DNA from: Xanthostigma xanthostigma
Taxonomy: Eukaryota; Arthropoda; Insecta; Raphidioptera; Raphidiidae
Length of the DNA stretch: 64,000 nt
Assembly: GCA_963575645.1 (NCBI GenBank)
Contig: OY754464.1
Span: 70,344,948-70,408,947 of the forward strand
Direction of reading: 5' to 3'
Position numbers and translations under genes: made by a program. Shown piece by piece: positions 41,276-54,800 of this stretch. Positions within the stretch are counted from its first letter, which is position 1. Each line of letters opens with the position of its first letter. Under the pieces are notes generated by a model that was not told where the DNA came from, did not search any database, and was given only the letters and a program-made list of their open reading frames with translations.

Positions 41276-43965
41276 AATTATTTAGTTTGATTGTTTGACA
41301 GTTAGCCATAAAAATTCACAATAATTTGAATAAACTTGCTCAACTTTAAACGTTTTCTTCTTCAGTTCCACATTGTTTAAATAATTCACTAACGTCGATA
41401 TTTTAAGAACTGCTGGCAACTTGAGAACTATTATAGAAATTTAAAATAATAATATTTGGTCATAAATATTTGGCTACAACTGTCAATTAATATAACTATA
41501 AACACTTCAAAGCCTGCTTCGGTACGTACGGATGTTTAAAAGTTTATTCCCATGGTTTGAGATGAGTCTTACATGATCGCAGCCTCCCAAAAGAAATATA
41601 GCAATGCATTCAAATGTGATCTTATGTTATATCGATTTGATACTTGTTTTTATTCAGGCCCCTATAAGATCGTCGGTTAACTGGCTAGTGAGTGTACAAA
41701 GAAATAAAAAAAAATTGTCAGCAGAAAAATGTGCTTTTTTATACTAATTATTGTAAAAAATACACTGGATATTGCGGTTGATCAAAGAAGTTACCTGCTA
41801 GCAAAATTGTTGCCAGTCGAGAACAGTTTTGAGTTTACTAACATTTTAAACGCACTGAAATGCGAAGAACTATTAAAAATCACACATTCTCCATACGGAA
41901 AACCACTTTGTTATGTTTTGGGAGTAGTACTCATATATGAATCCAAAAAAATGTGAGCCATCGTGGCAGGGTCCTCGTAAAGCCTCACGCCGCCCGCGTG
42001 CGGATTCATAATTGACGCCCCTTATTGTGGATAAACTCACTAGACGATAATATGTCAAATTGAAAAACGTTAAAAATCCTAAATAACTAATACTGTAAGT
42101 GCTTAATAGAAACTTCGTTTCGTTGTCTTTTTGCAAATACTTCTTCATAGAATCAGACATTTTGTTTTTTTCTTCTTGCCTAATTATCTTAAACTGCCGA
42201 AATTGTGCACCCGAAGGTTTTTTTCTTTTATTACTTTCCTGAAATGGAACAATGCTTCACTTCACATCGTCATTACAAAACGATTTGGACAGGTAAAAAT
42301 ACTAATAAGAGAATTAATTTTTGAAAACAAATAAAAATGTGAAAAATGTAACAGTGAAAGATACTTTACAAATGATAGGCTAAAAGTAAAAACGAATCAA
42401 ATTTTTAATCAGGACAAAAGCGGGATGAAATAATTTTTAAGCAAAAATGATTTTAAAAAAGTCGAGCACAAAAACGAAACACAATCATTGAAACATGGAG
42501 TTAAATTTGATTCTGAAATATATTCAATTAAAATGAAACACATTGCCTAAACAGTGAATTTTGAAAATTCATTCCCTACAGAGTGAACTTCAAAAATTCT
42601 CTCTTCACGTTAAAAAAATCACTCCGCGGAGTAAACTGTTCTCTACAAAAACAGTTTATTCCGTGCGATTTTTCACGGCGTTCTTCTCCTGTCGTACTTA
42701 TGAATGAGAGAAAAATTTAGTTTCACCGCTGAGCTGAGAGAATTCATTAAGTCAAAATAATCATTAGTTTATCAATTAGTAAAAAGTATTTGTTTATTGA
42801 AAAATACTTTACTTCACTCGCACTCTTGCAGGAATCGACAGGAAAATTCAAGATATAAACATACGCGGGAGTCTCCCGATAGGGGCGCCCTGTCTACGCG
42901 CTGATGTGAACTAACTATCGAATCGAAAACTGCGCGCGAAATATTTCGAATTCGAATTTAATTAAAAAATAAATAACTACTCGTAAGAGTTTTCACGCAG
43001 GCTTGAGTATGCAAATAAAATTGATATAATATCAGTTATATATTTTTTCTATGTCAGTACAAAAAACATAACACAACTAGGCCATTTGCCGCCCCTTGAA
43101 TGTGCCGCTCGCGTGCGTCGCACACATCGCACTATAGGGCGCGAGGGCCCTGCATCGTGGAACGCCTGACAGATGTGAAACATAAATTTAAGCGAAATTC
43201 TAATAACTAAATGTAATTAAATTTTGCCCTGTCATCTAGTTGTCGCCTTTAACAAAAACCAAGTTATAATCCAACGCATACACAAAGCAAGCGTCATGCG
43301 CTTTCATCTAACGAAATACTAGTAACTAAATTTTGTCTTGTTATCTAAATGTCTTCCACTAAAGCCATGTTTAATCCCACGCACACAAACGTAACGTCTT
43401 CACAAAAAAATGTCGCGCCAATTGCACGATTATACTCCCAATCAAACGCGTCATATCTCCATACGTAAGCAATAAGTACAAATTTAAACAAGAAAAGCTA
43501 ACGCTTTTCACAGAAAACCCTTCGGGTTTTCCTGAGTAACTGTATGTACAGAAATTAGAAAAGATATATTGCATTGTATATTAAATTTTATACCATCGAT
43601 ACATTTACAAAACGGTTTGTCTATCAGTGTTAGCTTTCTTTTTATTAACTGATTGTTAACGGGTCTATAGGCCCGCAACAATAATACATCGACGCCCAGA
43701 GCGTCTGTTTTCAGTTGACTAATTATTAGTTTTAAACGCCTTATTTATGAATACATCTTAAAAACAGTTTGTACAAACATTATTACTTATCGACAACAAA
43801 AAATAAAATCATTGTTTTATAAATAATTTTTTATTTTGTGAAACTGCGTTTTCGAAAATGAATATTATCTATTTCGGGGACCCTTTACATGTTTTCAAAC
43901 CAGAACAAAGATTATACATGACAATTTATCATAAACCTATTGAACGGGAGACAACCAGTTACAAG
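41276..43965. other. Intergenic, no gene supported
   Basis: The first few hundred bases should contain the promoter of the ABC transporter. A 95-codon minus-strand frame (42160-41873) starts well but has no recognised motif and may be chance. A GC-richer patch lies at 43085-43165. No repeat borders were confirmed. Confidence 0.35.
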
Positions 43966-44951
43966 TAGGGATCTACCGATAGGTACCGATATCATATCAG
44001 TTATCGGCCAAAAACGGCCGTTTGGCCGATTATCGGTATCGGCCAATAGAAATGTTGGATATCGGCTTATCGGCCTAATAATAAAACTAAATACTAATTT
44101 CTCATTTAATGCTTACTAAAAATAGGTAAATAAAAAATTAAGCTACTTAAGTATCTACCAGTAGATACTTAAGTACCTTAATTTTTGAATTTTGTTTTAA
44201 AAACCTCAGAAAAATTGTAACCTACTTTTATTAAGCATTGAATGAGAAATTAGTATTTAGTTTTACAACTGTCTCACAAATAAGTCATTTATTCGCGCGA
44301 AGATACTCATATTATGCTATGTAATATGAATAAATTGTCACAGATTTTTTTGATTAAACAGGCATCATTCAAGTTCCCATTTCAAAGTTCAGCATATAAG
44401 AATTGATTTTAACCGATTGAAAAAAAAGCGGTTATTGATTTGTCATATATAATACATATATTTATTTTTTTCAATTTCTGTTTAATAGACCATATTATAT
44501 TCAAGGTGGTCACACATAAACTTAATTTAAATCGGTTCAGCCGTTTTTCTTTCAGTTTAGTATTAAAATATTAAGGAAGGCAGTTATAATAAATTAATAA
44601 CGTCAGAATTACATATTGCAACGCACTAAAAAATAAAAAACAAATATTTACTTTTTAAAATTGAGTCTTCTTCAAAAAGTGTAAAATAAAGCTTTAAGAT
44701 ACATAAAACGCTACAGTAATTAAATGATTATATTATTTTAATGACTTAACTAAAAAGACAATAGAATATAAAAAATCAAATATTCTTAATGTTGTTGGGT
44801 AAAAATCTGGAACACATTTTTATATTTAAAGCCTCTTTATATATTTTAAGAAACCTTAGGTGCAAGACATTTAAAATTTTTTCTATGGCCGATACGATAC
44901 CGACTATAGAAATATCGGTATCGGCGAAAAAATCGTATCGGTCGAACCCTA
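43966..44951. mobile_element. hAT-like element with TAGGG..CGACCGATA ends
   Basis: The left end TAGGGATCTACCGATA and the inward right end TAGGGTTCGACCGATAC are inverted repeats; both are followed by repeated ATCGGTATCGGC words. The interior (986 bp) is AT-rich and non-coding, with an inverted duplicate of TAAGTATCTACCAG and AATGAGAAATTAGTATTTAG. The flanks GTTACAAG and GTTAAACT match at only 5 of 8 positions, so the duplication is decayed. Confidence 0.65.
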
Positions 44952-45277
44952 GTTAAACTGTTAAAGTGTTGTCGAGAAATTTTATATTTTTTGTATGAAT
45001 TGTCGTGCGCTTCTCTAATGAAAACTTGACATTGCCTTTGTTTAGTTTTAGGTTGTTGGACTAAAACCATTTTTCTGCCTCCGACAGTGCGTCATACTTC
45101 TAGATAGATGTTTTCAAAATTGTCCTATCATCCGCAAACTCTAAAACAAAAAAAGTTGGATTTTAGTTTTACAAAACAGTTAGATAAAATTTTCAAATAA
45201 TTTTTAGTACCTAACCGTAGTTATCGGTTGTATTGTTATTATAATTTTTTATATTTTGCATATTAATTAGTATTAAA

Positions 45278-45643
45278 TAGTGTTCGACCGAACTTTCCGT
45301 TTTCGTTTCGGTGAGTAATTGGAGTTTCGGTGTTGTCAGAAAATCTGCCGAACTACCAAAACCGAAACTCGCTTCGTAAGCTTCTGTACGGCGTTCGGGA
45401 GCGATTAGCGTAGTGATTATTGATACGAATAGATAGTTAGTTTTTTTTACCAACTAAACTATTAATTTATCAAATAATTGCTTCTATGAACACAAACGCA
45501 TTATCTGCAATAGTTAAAATGAACAAAGGTTTAAAAAAGGGAATTGCCCACGAAATAAGTTTCGGTTTCAACCTAAATTGAAACAGCAACTGAAAAACTG
45601 AAATTCGGATCCGGTTGTAAAAACTAGTTACGGTCGAACAGTA
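45278..45643. mobile_element. hAT MITE with exact 8-bp duplication
   Basis: Inverted ends TAGTGTTCGACCG and TACTGTTCGACCG bound 366 bp and are flanked by GTATTAAA on both sides (45270-45277, 45644-45651). Sub-terminal TTTCGGT repeats and their complements recur near both ends. Non-coding. Confidence 0.85.
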
Positions 45644-45805
45644 GTATTAAATACTCACCGCGATCTTATCGTTTCACCTTTCTTCGAATTGTCTCCGGTA
45701 ACTGTAACGGATACTTGAAATATTAACACATTAATAATTCACTTTGGAAATAGTCATCACCCTTCAGAAAAGGTTTCGTAGGCACCTTGACAGCTTCGTA
45801 AACAT

Positions 45806-45957
45806 ACTGAAATAAAATGAGAATTTCCTTCAAAATATTTTTATAGGTTATGTTAGAAATTAAGGTCAATTATTATCAATTCAAATAAAACTCACTTGCC
45901 AAGTGACCGCTTCTCATTTACACTATAATTTGTGTTTTTTTTACGTTTTGCTGACAT
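45806..45957 (-). other. Possible first exons of a small gene
   Basis: On the minus strand an ATG at 45957 opens MSAKRKKNTNYSVNEKRS, then a donor-like GTGAGT at 45895; an acceptor-like TTTATTTCAG precedes 45806. The start resembles the opening of Myb/SANT-like (Harbinger-accessory) proteins, but the joined frame stops after about 15 more residues. This is either a degraded transposon accessory gene or chance, and I give it low weight. Confidence 0.2.
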
Positions 45958-46282
45958 GTTTTTTTTTAATTTTTAATAACTGAACACGTTTCGCGCTTTA
46001 TCTGTCAAAAAAACGCGGGACTCACATGACACATAGAAATGAAGTTGTCCAATGTTCAGGTATACCTATCTGTCACTTACATGTATATTATTAGTGATTT
46101 TAATCATTCTAAAGGTTTTTAATAAATAATGTCAACTGGATTTATATTAATCTCTCACTTTGACATTTTTACACTTACTTTAAAAGCAGGTGAGATATTT
46201 GTCTTAAAACTAATACGTAAATATTTTTGTATGATATAGGTTAATCAGCTGTTGTTCTTTATTCATTGACTACTTAAAATAT

Positions 46283-46488
46283 AGTAAAACTTCGTTTATT
46301 CGCACTACCGGAGACCTTGTACCCGGATAAACGAAAATTTGGATAATATGCAAAAGAAAACCCTTAACTAAGCAGATTTATCGTTATTACATTAAACATT
46401 AACATTAAATTAACAAAAATGTCTGCATCACTGATTCTGATTAACCGAAAATTCTTATCAGCGACAAATGGATAAACGAGATTTTACT
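46283..46488. mobile_element. Pogo/Tigger-like MITE
   Basis: The left end AGTAAAACTTCGTTTATTCG is matched by the right end GGATAAACGAGATTTTACT read on the other strand. The interior contains two more GGATAAACGA-type words. Flanks are TA-rich. About 206 bp, non-coding. Confidence 0.6.
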
Positions 46489-47634
46489 TTACTTAAATGA
46501 ATATGCTGAGCCAGTTGACTCTGTGGAAAAAAGAGTTGACAATCATTTGAAATATAGAATTATCCTAAATTATGCAAAAAAAGTATTTTTAACGTATTTA
46601 CAACATTGAAAATTATGTCATTTACAGACAAAAAGCGATTTCTTGAAGTTTAAGACAAATTTCGTGATAATTGGAGAGTTATTTAAAAAGTTATGGCACT
46701 AATCTGAAAAAATATTTTTAGGCAAGCCAACAGAAATTAATTCATTATGGTCAAACGCAGATAGATAGCAGTACATTTTATATGCCAATCGGAAAGGTAA
46801 TGAACCGATGCACAAATCTCCTTCGATAGTTTTTTTTTGTAGCTTGCATCATATAGGAGCTACGGAGGTTTGTTTGACAAATTATGGCCAAAAGGGCACT
46901 AATTTTTTTAATTACATAAATTAAACTTAGCATGGCTCTTGACATGATGGTAACGCATCTGTGTCCAAAATTTCGTCGAAAACAGATTTCAGTTACTCGA
47001 GAAAACATACGACATAGGAATTCATACAGGATTATTGCGAATACAATATACATCGTGGGCTGGGCCACGATGTATAAAAATCAGTATTGCTGTTTTCGGG
47101 ACGGCACGTCAAACTCACGATTTTCTTCGAAAATTCATCTCAGAATTATCTTCATATTTCAATTTCTTTACGGAGGAAGCAAAATTATTAATGTGTTGAG
47201 ATTACATGACAATCCCTTTTAACAAATTTGTACACAAAGATGTTTCCGTCTAAAACAGACTTTGAATGCATCACCTTGTGTCATTTGATGTTTTTGTTTC
47301 AAAAACATTGAAATTTAAAAGCTAGCGCAATATATTTTTATTGTATGATATCGTTTTTCCGGTAAAGTGAGGACGCGACGTGAAGTTTTTTCTAGACGCG
47401 TGTGGTGTTGTACGTATATATTATGAAAGGGAACCGTTCTTTTCCAACAGCAAGGTATTACTGTGACTGTTACAAATCACTGTTATATAAAATAGTAATC
47501 TTTCACTGTAAAAATATATCCTTGAAATTTTGAAGAAGAGTCGAGATTGAGAATAGGTCTGACCTTAAAAATTGAACAAATTAAAAAAGAAGGTTGTTTA
47601 ACTTCTAGCCTGTAGTCAGAGTGCCCGTCGGCAA
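46489..47634. other. Intergenic, no gene supported
   Basis: The short frames at 46778-47222 lie on both strands of the same segment and have no recognisable motif. GGAACCGTTCTTTTCCA at 47429 resembles words near 48637, upstream of the glycine-rich gene. Confidence 0.35.
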
Positions 47635-48158
47635 AAATTTTACTGATACATACTCTCCCCAAACTTTGTATATGGCTTCATTAGACCTAGTCTGACACCT
47701 ATTTCCTCTATGACTTTTCTTGATTTTGAGGCGTTTTCCCTCTAAATTTTCCGAAAGATGTCGTTTGGACGACATGTAAAAATTTTTATAGATACTGTTT
47801 GTTTTTTAATTGGATATCTTAAAAACTTCAACCAAAATGCTAAAATAATGTTCTCTGACAAATAACATGAACCATTTAAAATATTCGCGAACATATTCGA
47901 AGTGTCAGACATTTTAAATGGTTCATGTTATTTGTCAGAGAACATTATTTTAGCATTTTGGTTGAAGTTTTTAAGCTATCCAATTAAAAAACAAACAGTA
48001 TCTATACAAATTTTTACATGTCGTCCAAACGACATCTTTCGGAAAATTTAGAGGGAAAACGCCTCAAAATCAAGAAAAGTCATAGAGGAAATAGGTGTCA
48101 GACTAGGTCTAATGAAGCCATATACAAAGTTTGGGGAGAGTATGTATCAGTAAAATTT
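47635..48158. mobile_element. Large palindrome, arms about 248 bp
   Basis: Bases 47635-47882 are repeated in inverted orientation at 47910-48158 with very few differences, around a 27-bp centre. The arms carry a short frame that starts MSSKRHLSENLEGKRLKIKK on the plus strand of the right arm (and, mirrored, on the minus strand of the left arm). The near identity shows that the inverted duplication is recent. No terminal duplication was identified. Confidence 0.75.
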
Positions 48159-48439
48159 CGGTCACTTTTGCATGGAATCGAAAAAGTACCAATGACTACA
48201 TATTGGTGAGCTGGACAATTTGGCCACATTTTGGTGACACCGTAGAGGGTCAATATATTCAGATTGACCCTTAATCCTTGAAGTATTCGAGAGACGCAAG
48301 AAGAAAGTCTTTCTGTAATATCCAATCATTGCTCATCGTTATAATTGGACAAAATTAGCCTTTTTTCACAATTAGTAAGTTTGGTAACTCATCTAGGAAA
48401 GCTGGTTCGTATAGCATAATATATTCTCTAAAACAGTGT

Positions 48440-48600
48440 TCGTAAGACCTGCTCTTTAACAACCGGCACTTCAAAAAACTATAATCTTTAAGGACCTGTT
48501 CTTTGAAAGCTGATTCGTTAAGAATCCGTTTTTTAAGGAACGACCCTTAAAAAGTCGCTTCGTTAAGAACTCTTCAAGAACCTGTTCTTCAATATGTGTT
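48440..48600 (+). promoter_or_regulatory. Cluster of GACCTGTTCTT-type words upstream of secreted gene
   Basis: Imperfect copies of AAGAACCTGTTCTT (48447, 48480, 48572 and variants) recur within about 150 bp, ending about 220 bp before the start codon of the glycine-rich gene. The palindromic form AGAAC..GTTCT could be a hormone-receptor-like site array or remains of a repeat. This is inference only. Confidence 0.25.
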
Positions 48601-48728
48601 ACTCAGCTGCATAATTCTGAGAATTGTTATTGGAAGCAGTTCTTTTCCAGCAGCAGTTCTAAAATAATTGCTTCTGTTATTTCGTCCCGTCGCTTGTACG
48701 TTAGGTACGGGTAATTAAAATATCACTG

Positions 48729-48762
48729 TATAAAAGCGTATCCACTGCTTTGAATCTCATTG
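48729..48762 (+). promoter_or_regulatory. TATA box and initiator of the glycine-rich gene
   Basis: TATAAAAG (48729-48736) is followed about 28 bp later by TCATTG (48757-48762), an acceptable arthropod initiator position. The start codon follows 60 bp further. Strong TATA promoters are common for abundant tissue-specific insect products such as cuticle or secreted proteins. Confidence 0.6.
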
Positions 48763-48821
48763 TTTATAGCGGTCTGTGGTGATATATTGTTGCATACGAC
48801 TGCATTATAGAAAATACAACA

Positions 48822-51800
48822 ATGGTTAAGGTAAGTTAAGAAAATCATAATTTTTATAGTTGTTTTGATAACCAAAAGAATTAATTGTTTATCGATATCC
48901 GAGTGAAATATTTTTTCTGTTAATATTCGTAAAGTCACGTTTAATTTGATTTATTTTTTGAATTAAATTTTTTTTAATTAAAAATATCTACAATCTATGT
49001 ACTTGCAAGATACGTGCGTGATTAGTGAACGTGTTTATTGTTGTGTGTTCTCACCGGTTGGAAGAATTTCAAATTTTGTAAACGTACTTCAAAGACACCG
49101 GATACATAGTCTAGGGATCCACAAAAACGGATGGTATCTTAGCGAGGCACAATAAATTCTTTGGGATTCCTTAGACTTCCTACTTTTTAATTCTACTGAA
49201 ATGCTTACTCTTAAATAAACTTTATTACTTACTCTTAAAAATGTTTTTATTTCGTCTTGTATTTTAATAAATAGAAACAATTATGACAAATTTTTATTGT
49301 CCATCAAACGGTCTCTGAGAAAAAAGTCTGTGATGGATACCGAACTGTTTCCATGTGTTTTAGTGCCTATACGGAGTACTAAGCTCTAAAAAGATAAAAA
49401 AAAATTGGTTGTCTGTAAAGTCGGTTTACGGACGATAGTTTTACGTGATAACGTCATAAAGAAACATTGAAATGCGTACAAGCCGACGCTTTGGCCGATC
49501 GTGCCTCTCTATCGCTTATACCGCGCTCTCGCTTGCACGCTCAGGCTCAGGCGGAACGTGACACTTTTTCGTGCGTGCAGCCGGTGTTTCATCAATTTAT
49601 AAGACGTTATCACGTCAAAACTATAAGAAAACAATCAACAATTAATTAAGTTTTTTTATTAATTTCAAGTATTTTAAGGATAGATAATAAAAAATTGCAA
49701 TATTTTTTTGCTTTTGATTAAAAATTTGTTTCGAATAGTGATATTTTTAATTTATTTTCGTATTTATTGTTATTATTCATTTTATCTTTTCTTTATATTA
49801 GATAATTACGATCGGTATTTGCATTTGCGCAAGTCTTTGTGGAACAATAATCCATGCTGAACCATTTTCTTTTGGCGGTAAGTGTATACTTATATAATAT
49901 GATTTTTAAATATAATTTGCTCAAGAAAAATTTAAGGTTATGAACGACCTTACAATATTTTATGTATCAAAGTTATTAATGGAATCCTTTAAAGTTTAAA
50001 TTGTGTCAACTGTGAAAAAAGTCAATTCAAGCTACTTTTTTATTGGTATAAGTAAAGCGATTTTCCCACTAGTGGTATATTAATTATCATTTCGATTAGA
50101 TTATATCAGAAGCATTTTTTAATTCTCTCTGAGGGGCAAAATAAGGTAAAAATATAACAACAAAGTTTTTCTACCGACCATTGTGACAACGTTTCATGAA
50201 AGATAAATTAACTTTTTTCCTTTTTGAGAAGGGACTGATTTTTTTCTTGTCTGTTTTGATTTTTACAAAATAACATTTTTAAATAAAAAACAGGACGGGT
50301 AAAAAGACGTTTCTTAATTTTATTTATTTATTTTTGATATTTAAAATATTTTGGGGAAACATCGTCCCTAATAAGTCTGACATTAAGTGATTAATAAAAT
50401 TAGGTACCTACTGCATAACCACAGATAAATATTTTATTAGTTTTTTCATTACTCATTGCTAATTGCTAAATATTTTTGCAACATAAAATTAATTTGTCTT
50501 TATGATAAAAGTATACCTACTTATTTACATACTGTTTTAGTAATAAGCAATTTACTACTTGGATAAACATTTTGTAAACAATTTTGTTGTCATTTGAATG
50601 TTCATCAATTTGTTATAATTATTGCAAAAGTGAAAAGAATAAGTCTATTTAAAATGTTTAATTTTTCAACCTAATTGTTCGTGTAACGACACACGATGCT
50701 TTTTCTTTTAAATTAAAAAATGATTAGTGAAAAAACACATAATACATATTATTTATCAACAATGCTCAAAAGCGTTTAGAACATTATAGTTGAAACAATA
50801 AATAAAACTGCCATTCATAAATTACAATTAACCTATACAGGGTGTTCCTTTTCTATCTATTTTATTTTTAACTAGTGACCCGGTCCGACTTCACCCGAAT
50901 TTGTAGATTGCTACGGTCCAGTGGCGTAGCGTGAACTAATCTAGACGTGGGCGAAGTCGTATCAGCGAGGCGCTTTTCTTTCAGTAGGTACCTATTTTCA
51001 AGATCAATGCAGTGATCCTGCCATATTATGAGGGCTCTCTCAGTGGTGGCCATTTGATTGAACAGAAAATTATACAGGTTACCGCTAATTGCTCGTATTC
51101 CTCTCGGGAGGACTAATTTGGAATGACAAAACCTCTATCACTTGGTGGTCGGAAATGCGTCATTTTCGAGAAAATCCACTTCGGTTTTCTTTTTACAAAA
51201 TCCGATTTTGGGAGTTAAAAATTAAAAAAAAATTTCATTTTTTAGCCAAATTTTCTCATGATCTGATAGTTTACTAATAGGCCAACCTTTCTAAAGCTAA
51301 AAAACACGAATTATCATTAAAAACAACGAATTTCCAATCCCCAAGTGATAAGGTTAATCATTCCAAATTAGTTATAGTTTCTTCTCCCGAGAGGAATACG
51401 ACCACCCTATATTATTGTACGTCGCTTGCAACGCAAAAAAGGAAAAACATGCACGTTCTCTGTTTACATTCTCCCAGTCTTATTTTTGATATAAAAAAAA
51501 TTAGGCATGCTAGAGCCTATAATGACACTATTTAAAAATATTGTAAATGTTTCTCACAATAGCTTTGTAAAACCGTCTAATATTCAGAGAGACGTTATGG
51601 GGCCTGGACACAAAATTTTTGAAATTTGATCTGTGATGCTCCAAGATAGTTACTTTCAATTTGACGCAAAAAAGTTATCTTTGCATCAACACTTTTAGGC
51701 GGAAGGCAGGAGGTTGGACCCCTCTTAACTTATTTTTGTGCCAAAAATGATTGCGAAACTATTATATAATTATTAATACAATTCAACAGTATTATTATCA

Positions 51801-54800
51801 ACTTTCAAAGAACATGAATGTCACGCATTTGTGAATTAACTGGTATAGTTACCTATTTTGTACACATCACAAAAGAATTACGGTTGCTTGAGATTGCCAA
51901 ATCATATATATTTTCGTGAATTGAATGAACTATTTTTGTACACCTTTTTTAATTTCCGCATAAAAATTAATAATCTGAAACAGTTTTACAATTAAAATGT
52001 GTTGGACTTGCCACACAATGTATTTAACCGAATTGAATTGAATTTTCTCTTAATTGGTAGTTTAATTTAGCCGCAAAAATATTCACCTTAGAATGTTTCT
52101 TTTGTTAAGGTTGTATAATCTTCTCCTAAAGGTTTCACCAAGCGTCGAAAACAGTCATTTTGATATATCCAGCACGGTTAAAATATAATATCTATTTCAA
52201 TCGCTATATTTATTACATATTTTTATTAAAGTTTAAATTGAAAATGCAGATTTTCATAAAGCAAAGGACGTCCGGAGTCACACTTTTTGTTGCTATACCG
52301 ATTTCTTCTAAAACTTTAGAAGTCAAAAGCACTCGCTTCGAAAACATTTTATAGCGAACGAAAAAACTGCCTTGAAATCCATAGGAAATATTTTGCCCCA
52401 AGGCGTAAATGACTTTGTCTGATCTCGTTTGATTCAGAAATATTTAAGTAATAAGTAATGAAGATCAATTTTTCTTAAAACAGCTTATATCATTCGACAT
52501 ATATACATTAGAAGTCAAAAGCACTCGATTCGAAAACATTTTATAGCGAACGAAAAAATTGCCTTGAAATCCACAGGAAATATATTGCCCCAAGGCGTAA
52601 ATGATTTTGTCTGATCTTGTTTGATTCAGAAATATTTAAGTAATAAGTAATGAAGATCAATTTTTCTTAAAATAGCTTATGTCATTCGACAGATATTTGG
52701 ATTGGTTGTTGTACCTTAAATGTGAAAATTTAGGGCACAAATATAACGTGATATTTGGACCTTGGAGCATTAGATACAAACGCATTTTTTACGAAAAATA
52801 TTAACCTCTTGTATAAACAATTATAAAAAAAAAATAATTTTATAGTCTCTCTAATTAAACAAATAAGTAGGTAGGTATATAACCTACGTCCTACTGCAGC
52901 GTTGGAAGCAAGCAATGTTGGGTAATGCTTGTAATAATTTGTGGAGATAGTTGTTATATCATTTTTAATAAAAAAATCGGAATCCTTCACTGTTAATAAA
53001 TGACGACTGAAGTGATTACTGATTATGTCCGGATTTTTTTTTGCCACGTAACGTCAAACAACTATTTTGTTCTTTAATATGTCCAAGAAAGGTTGAAACC
53101 TGCGACCTCAAGAGAAAATCGCTTACGTCGGCGATGCTTAATCTTATGTTTATGGTCAGCGTGCTGGCCTTTGGATCGCGCTGTCGTGGGTTCGAATCCC
53201 ACCTCTGCTCATGGATATTTTGTGTTTGTCGTTTAGACCCAACTTTGATATTTAAATATACTGGCCAGATACCAAGAGGTAATGCCATTCCCAAGTGATA
53301 TCTCTTGTATATGTGCATATGCTCTATATATGTGGATATATACAATTGGATATTATACCTTTTTAAAAAAGAAAAATAATCTTATGTTTCCTAAGAAAGC
53401 GGTTCCGCAGTATGGCGGCCGTAATATGACGGTGAATTCGTAACAAAACTGTTTGCATCGCGGTAAAGGAATATGATCTTCTTGGTAGCGACGGCACCAC
53501 TGTAACGTAAAAAAGCGGCATCCATTTACTTCTATGCAAACATTTTTTGTTACGTAATTCACCGTCATATTACGGCCGCTATACTACGGTGCCGCTATTT
53601 TTGGAAGCCTAGGATTTTCGGGAAGTAATTTGTTTAGTTCACATGTACCAAAAGAGCTGTTTGGTTTTTTTGCGAATATCTCAAAAACTATTGCAAACAT
53701 CTGAAATTACAAAGAAGATTCTGAAAGAGCAGGATTTTTATACAAAAATGTCCCACCTTCCGGAACTCTATCACTAATATTTCTAATTTTAATTTAGAGG
53801 TGATAATAGGGCTAAAAATATTTTTTCAATTTTTATACGACAACTGAAAAACACGAAAATAGCGAAAATTATATAAAAATTGAAATAGTATATTGTGCAA
53901 CTAGTGCGACAATGCCGCACGAGTTGCACATACTATTTTTATTACGAATTAAATTAAATTATAATTAAAATTTTATTACGAATATTAAAAAAAGAAAATT
54001 CAGTTAAAATTGTTATTGTATTGGTAACTATGGTAACTCTGAATTTGCGTGCGGCAAACAATAATTTCAGTGCGACAAATAATGTTTCCGCACGCAAATG
54101 AAAATAGCTACTTTTCAACCGTAACAGCGTGCGTAAACATGCCACTTTTCCCGCATGAGTAATAAAAACATATTTTTATAGCCCTATTTTCACCTCTAAA
54201 TTAAAATTAGAAATATTGGTGGTAGGGTTCTGGGAGGTGGAACTTTTTTGTAGGAAATTTCTTGCTCTTTCATAATCTTTTCTGTGATTTTAGATGTCTG
54301 CAATAGTTTTTGAATATTCGCAAAAAACCAATCGAAAATGTCTATAACTTGTAATTTTTTCGTCCCCCACTTCAATTTTTTCAAAAAGTTTCTAAACGTC
54401 ATTCCGAATCGAATGACACCATGTTCATAATTTTCGGTGAAGTAGGGCTGGAATTCACCAAAATGGGATATGTGAACTAAACTAATTACATTCTATTTTT
54501 ATTGTAACAAAAAATGGGAAACTGGATCTTTAAATGCGCTAAATAATTCACTCGTCATAAATGTTAATTTATCAAGAATTTGACGTAAGTGGTTTAAGTT
54601 TCTGACCATAGTATCTGAATATGTACAAATTTTTCCTTGACTCGTTTCTCCGTTTGTTTATTTTGACATAAAACAGTTTAATTTTATATTCAGTTGTGAA
54701 AAATAGTACCTAGTAATTAATAGTATTTGTTTTTGCCGAGATTATGTTGCTGCATCTTTGTCCGTCGTAATTAGTATCACATTACGGTTATGGCTTTTAT

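Noticed and set aside
41873..42160. 95-codon minus-strand frame starting MSDSMKKYLQ
   Set aside because: No recognised motif, no clear splicing partner; a plus-strand frame overlaps it. Kept only as a possibility.
46778..47222. Overlapping 96-codon frames on both strands
   Set aside because: Mutually antisense, with no motif and no promoter or splice support.
53145..53212. Possible tRNA gene
   Set aside because: Only the promoter boxes fit; no complete cloverleaf, and it has a SINE body.
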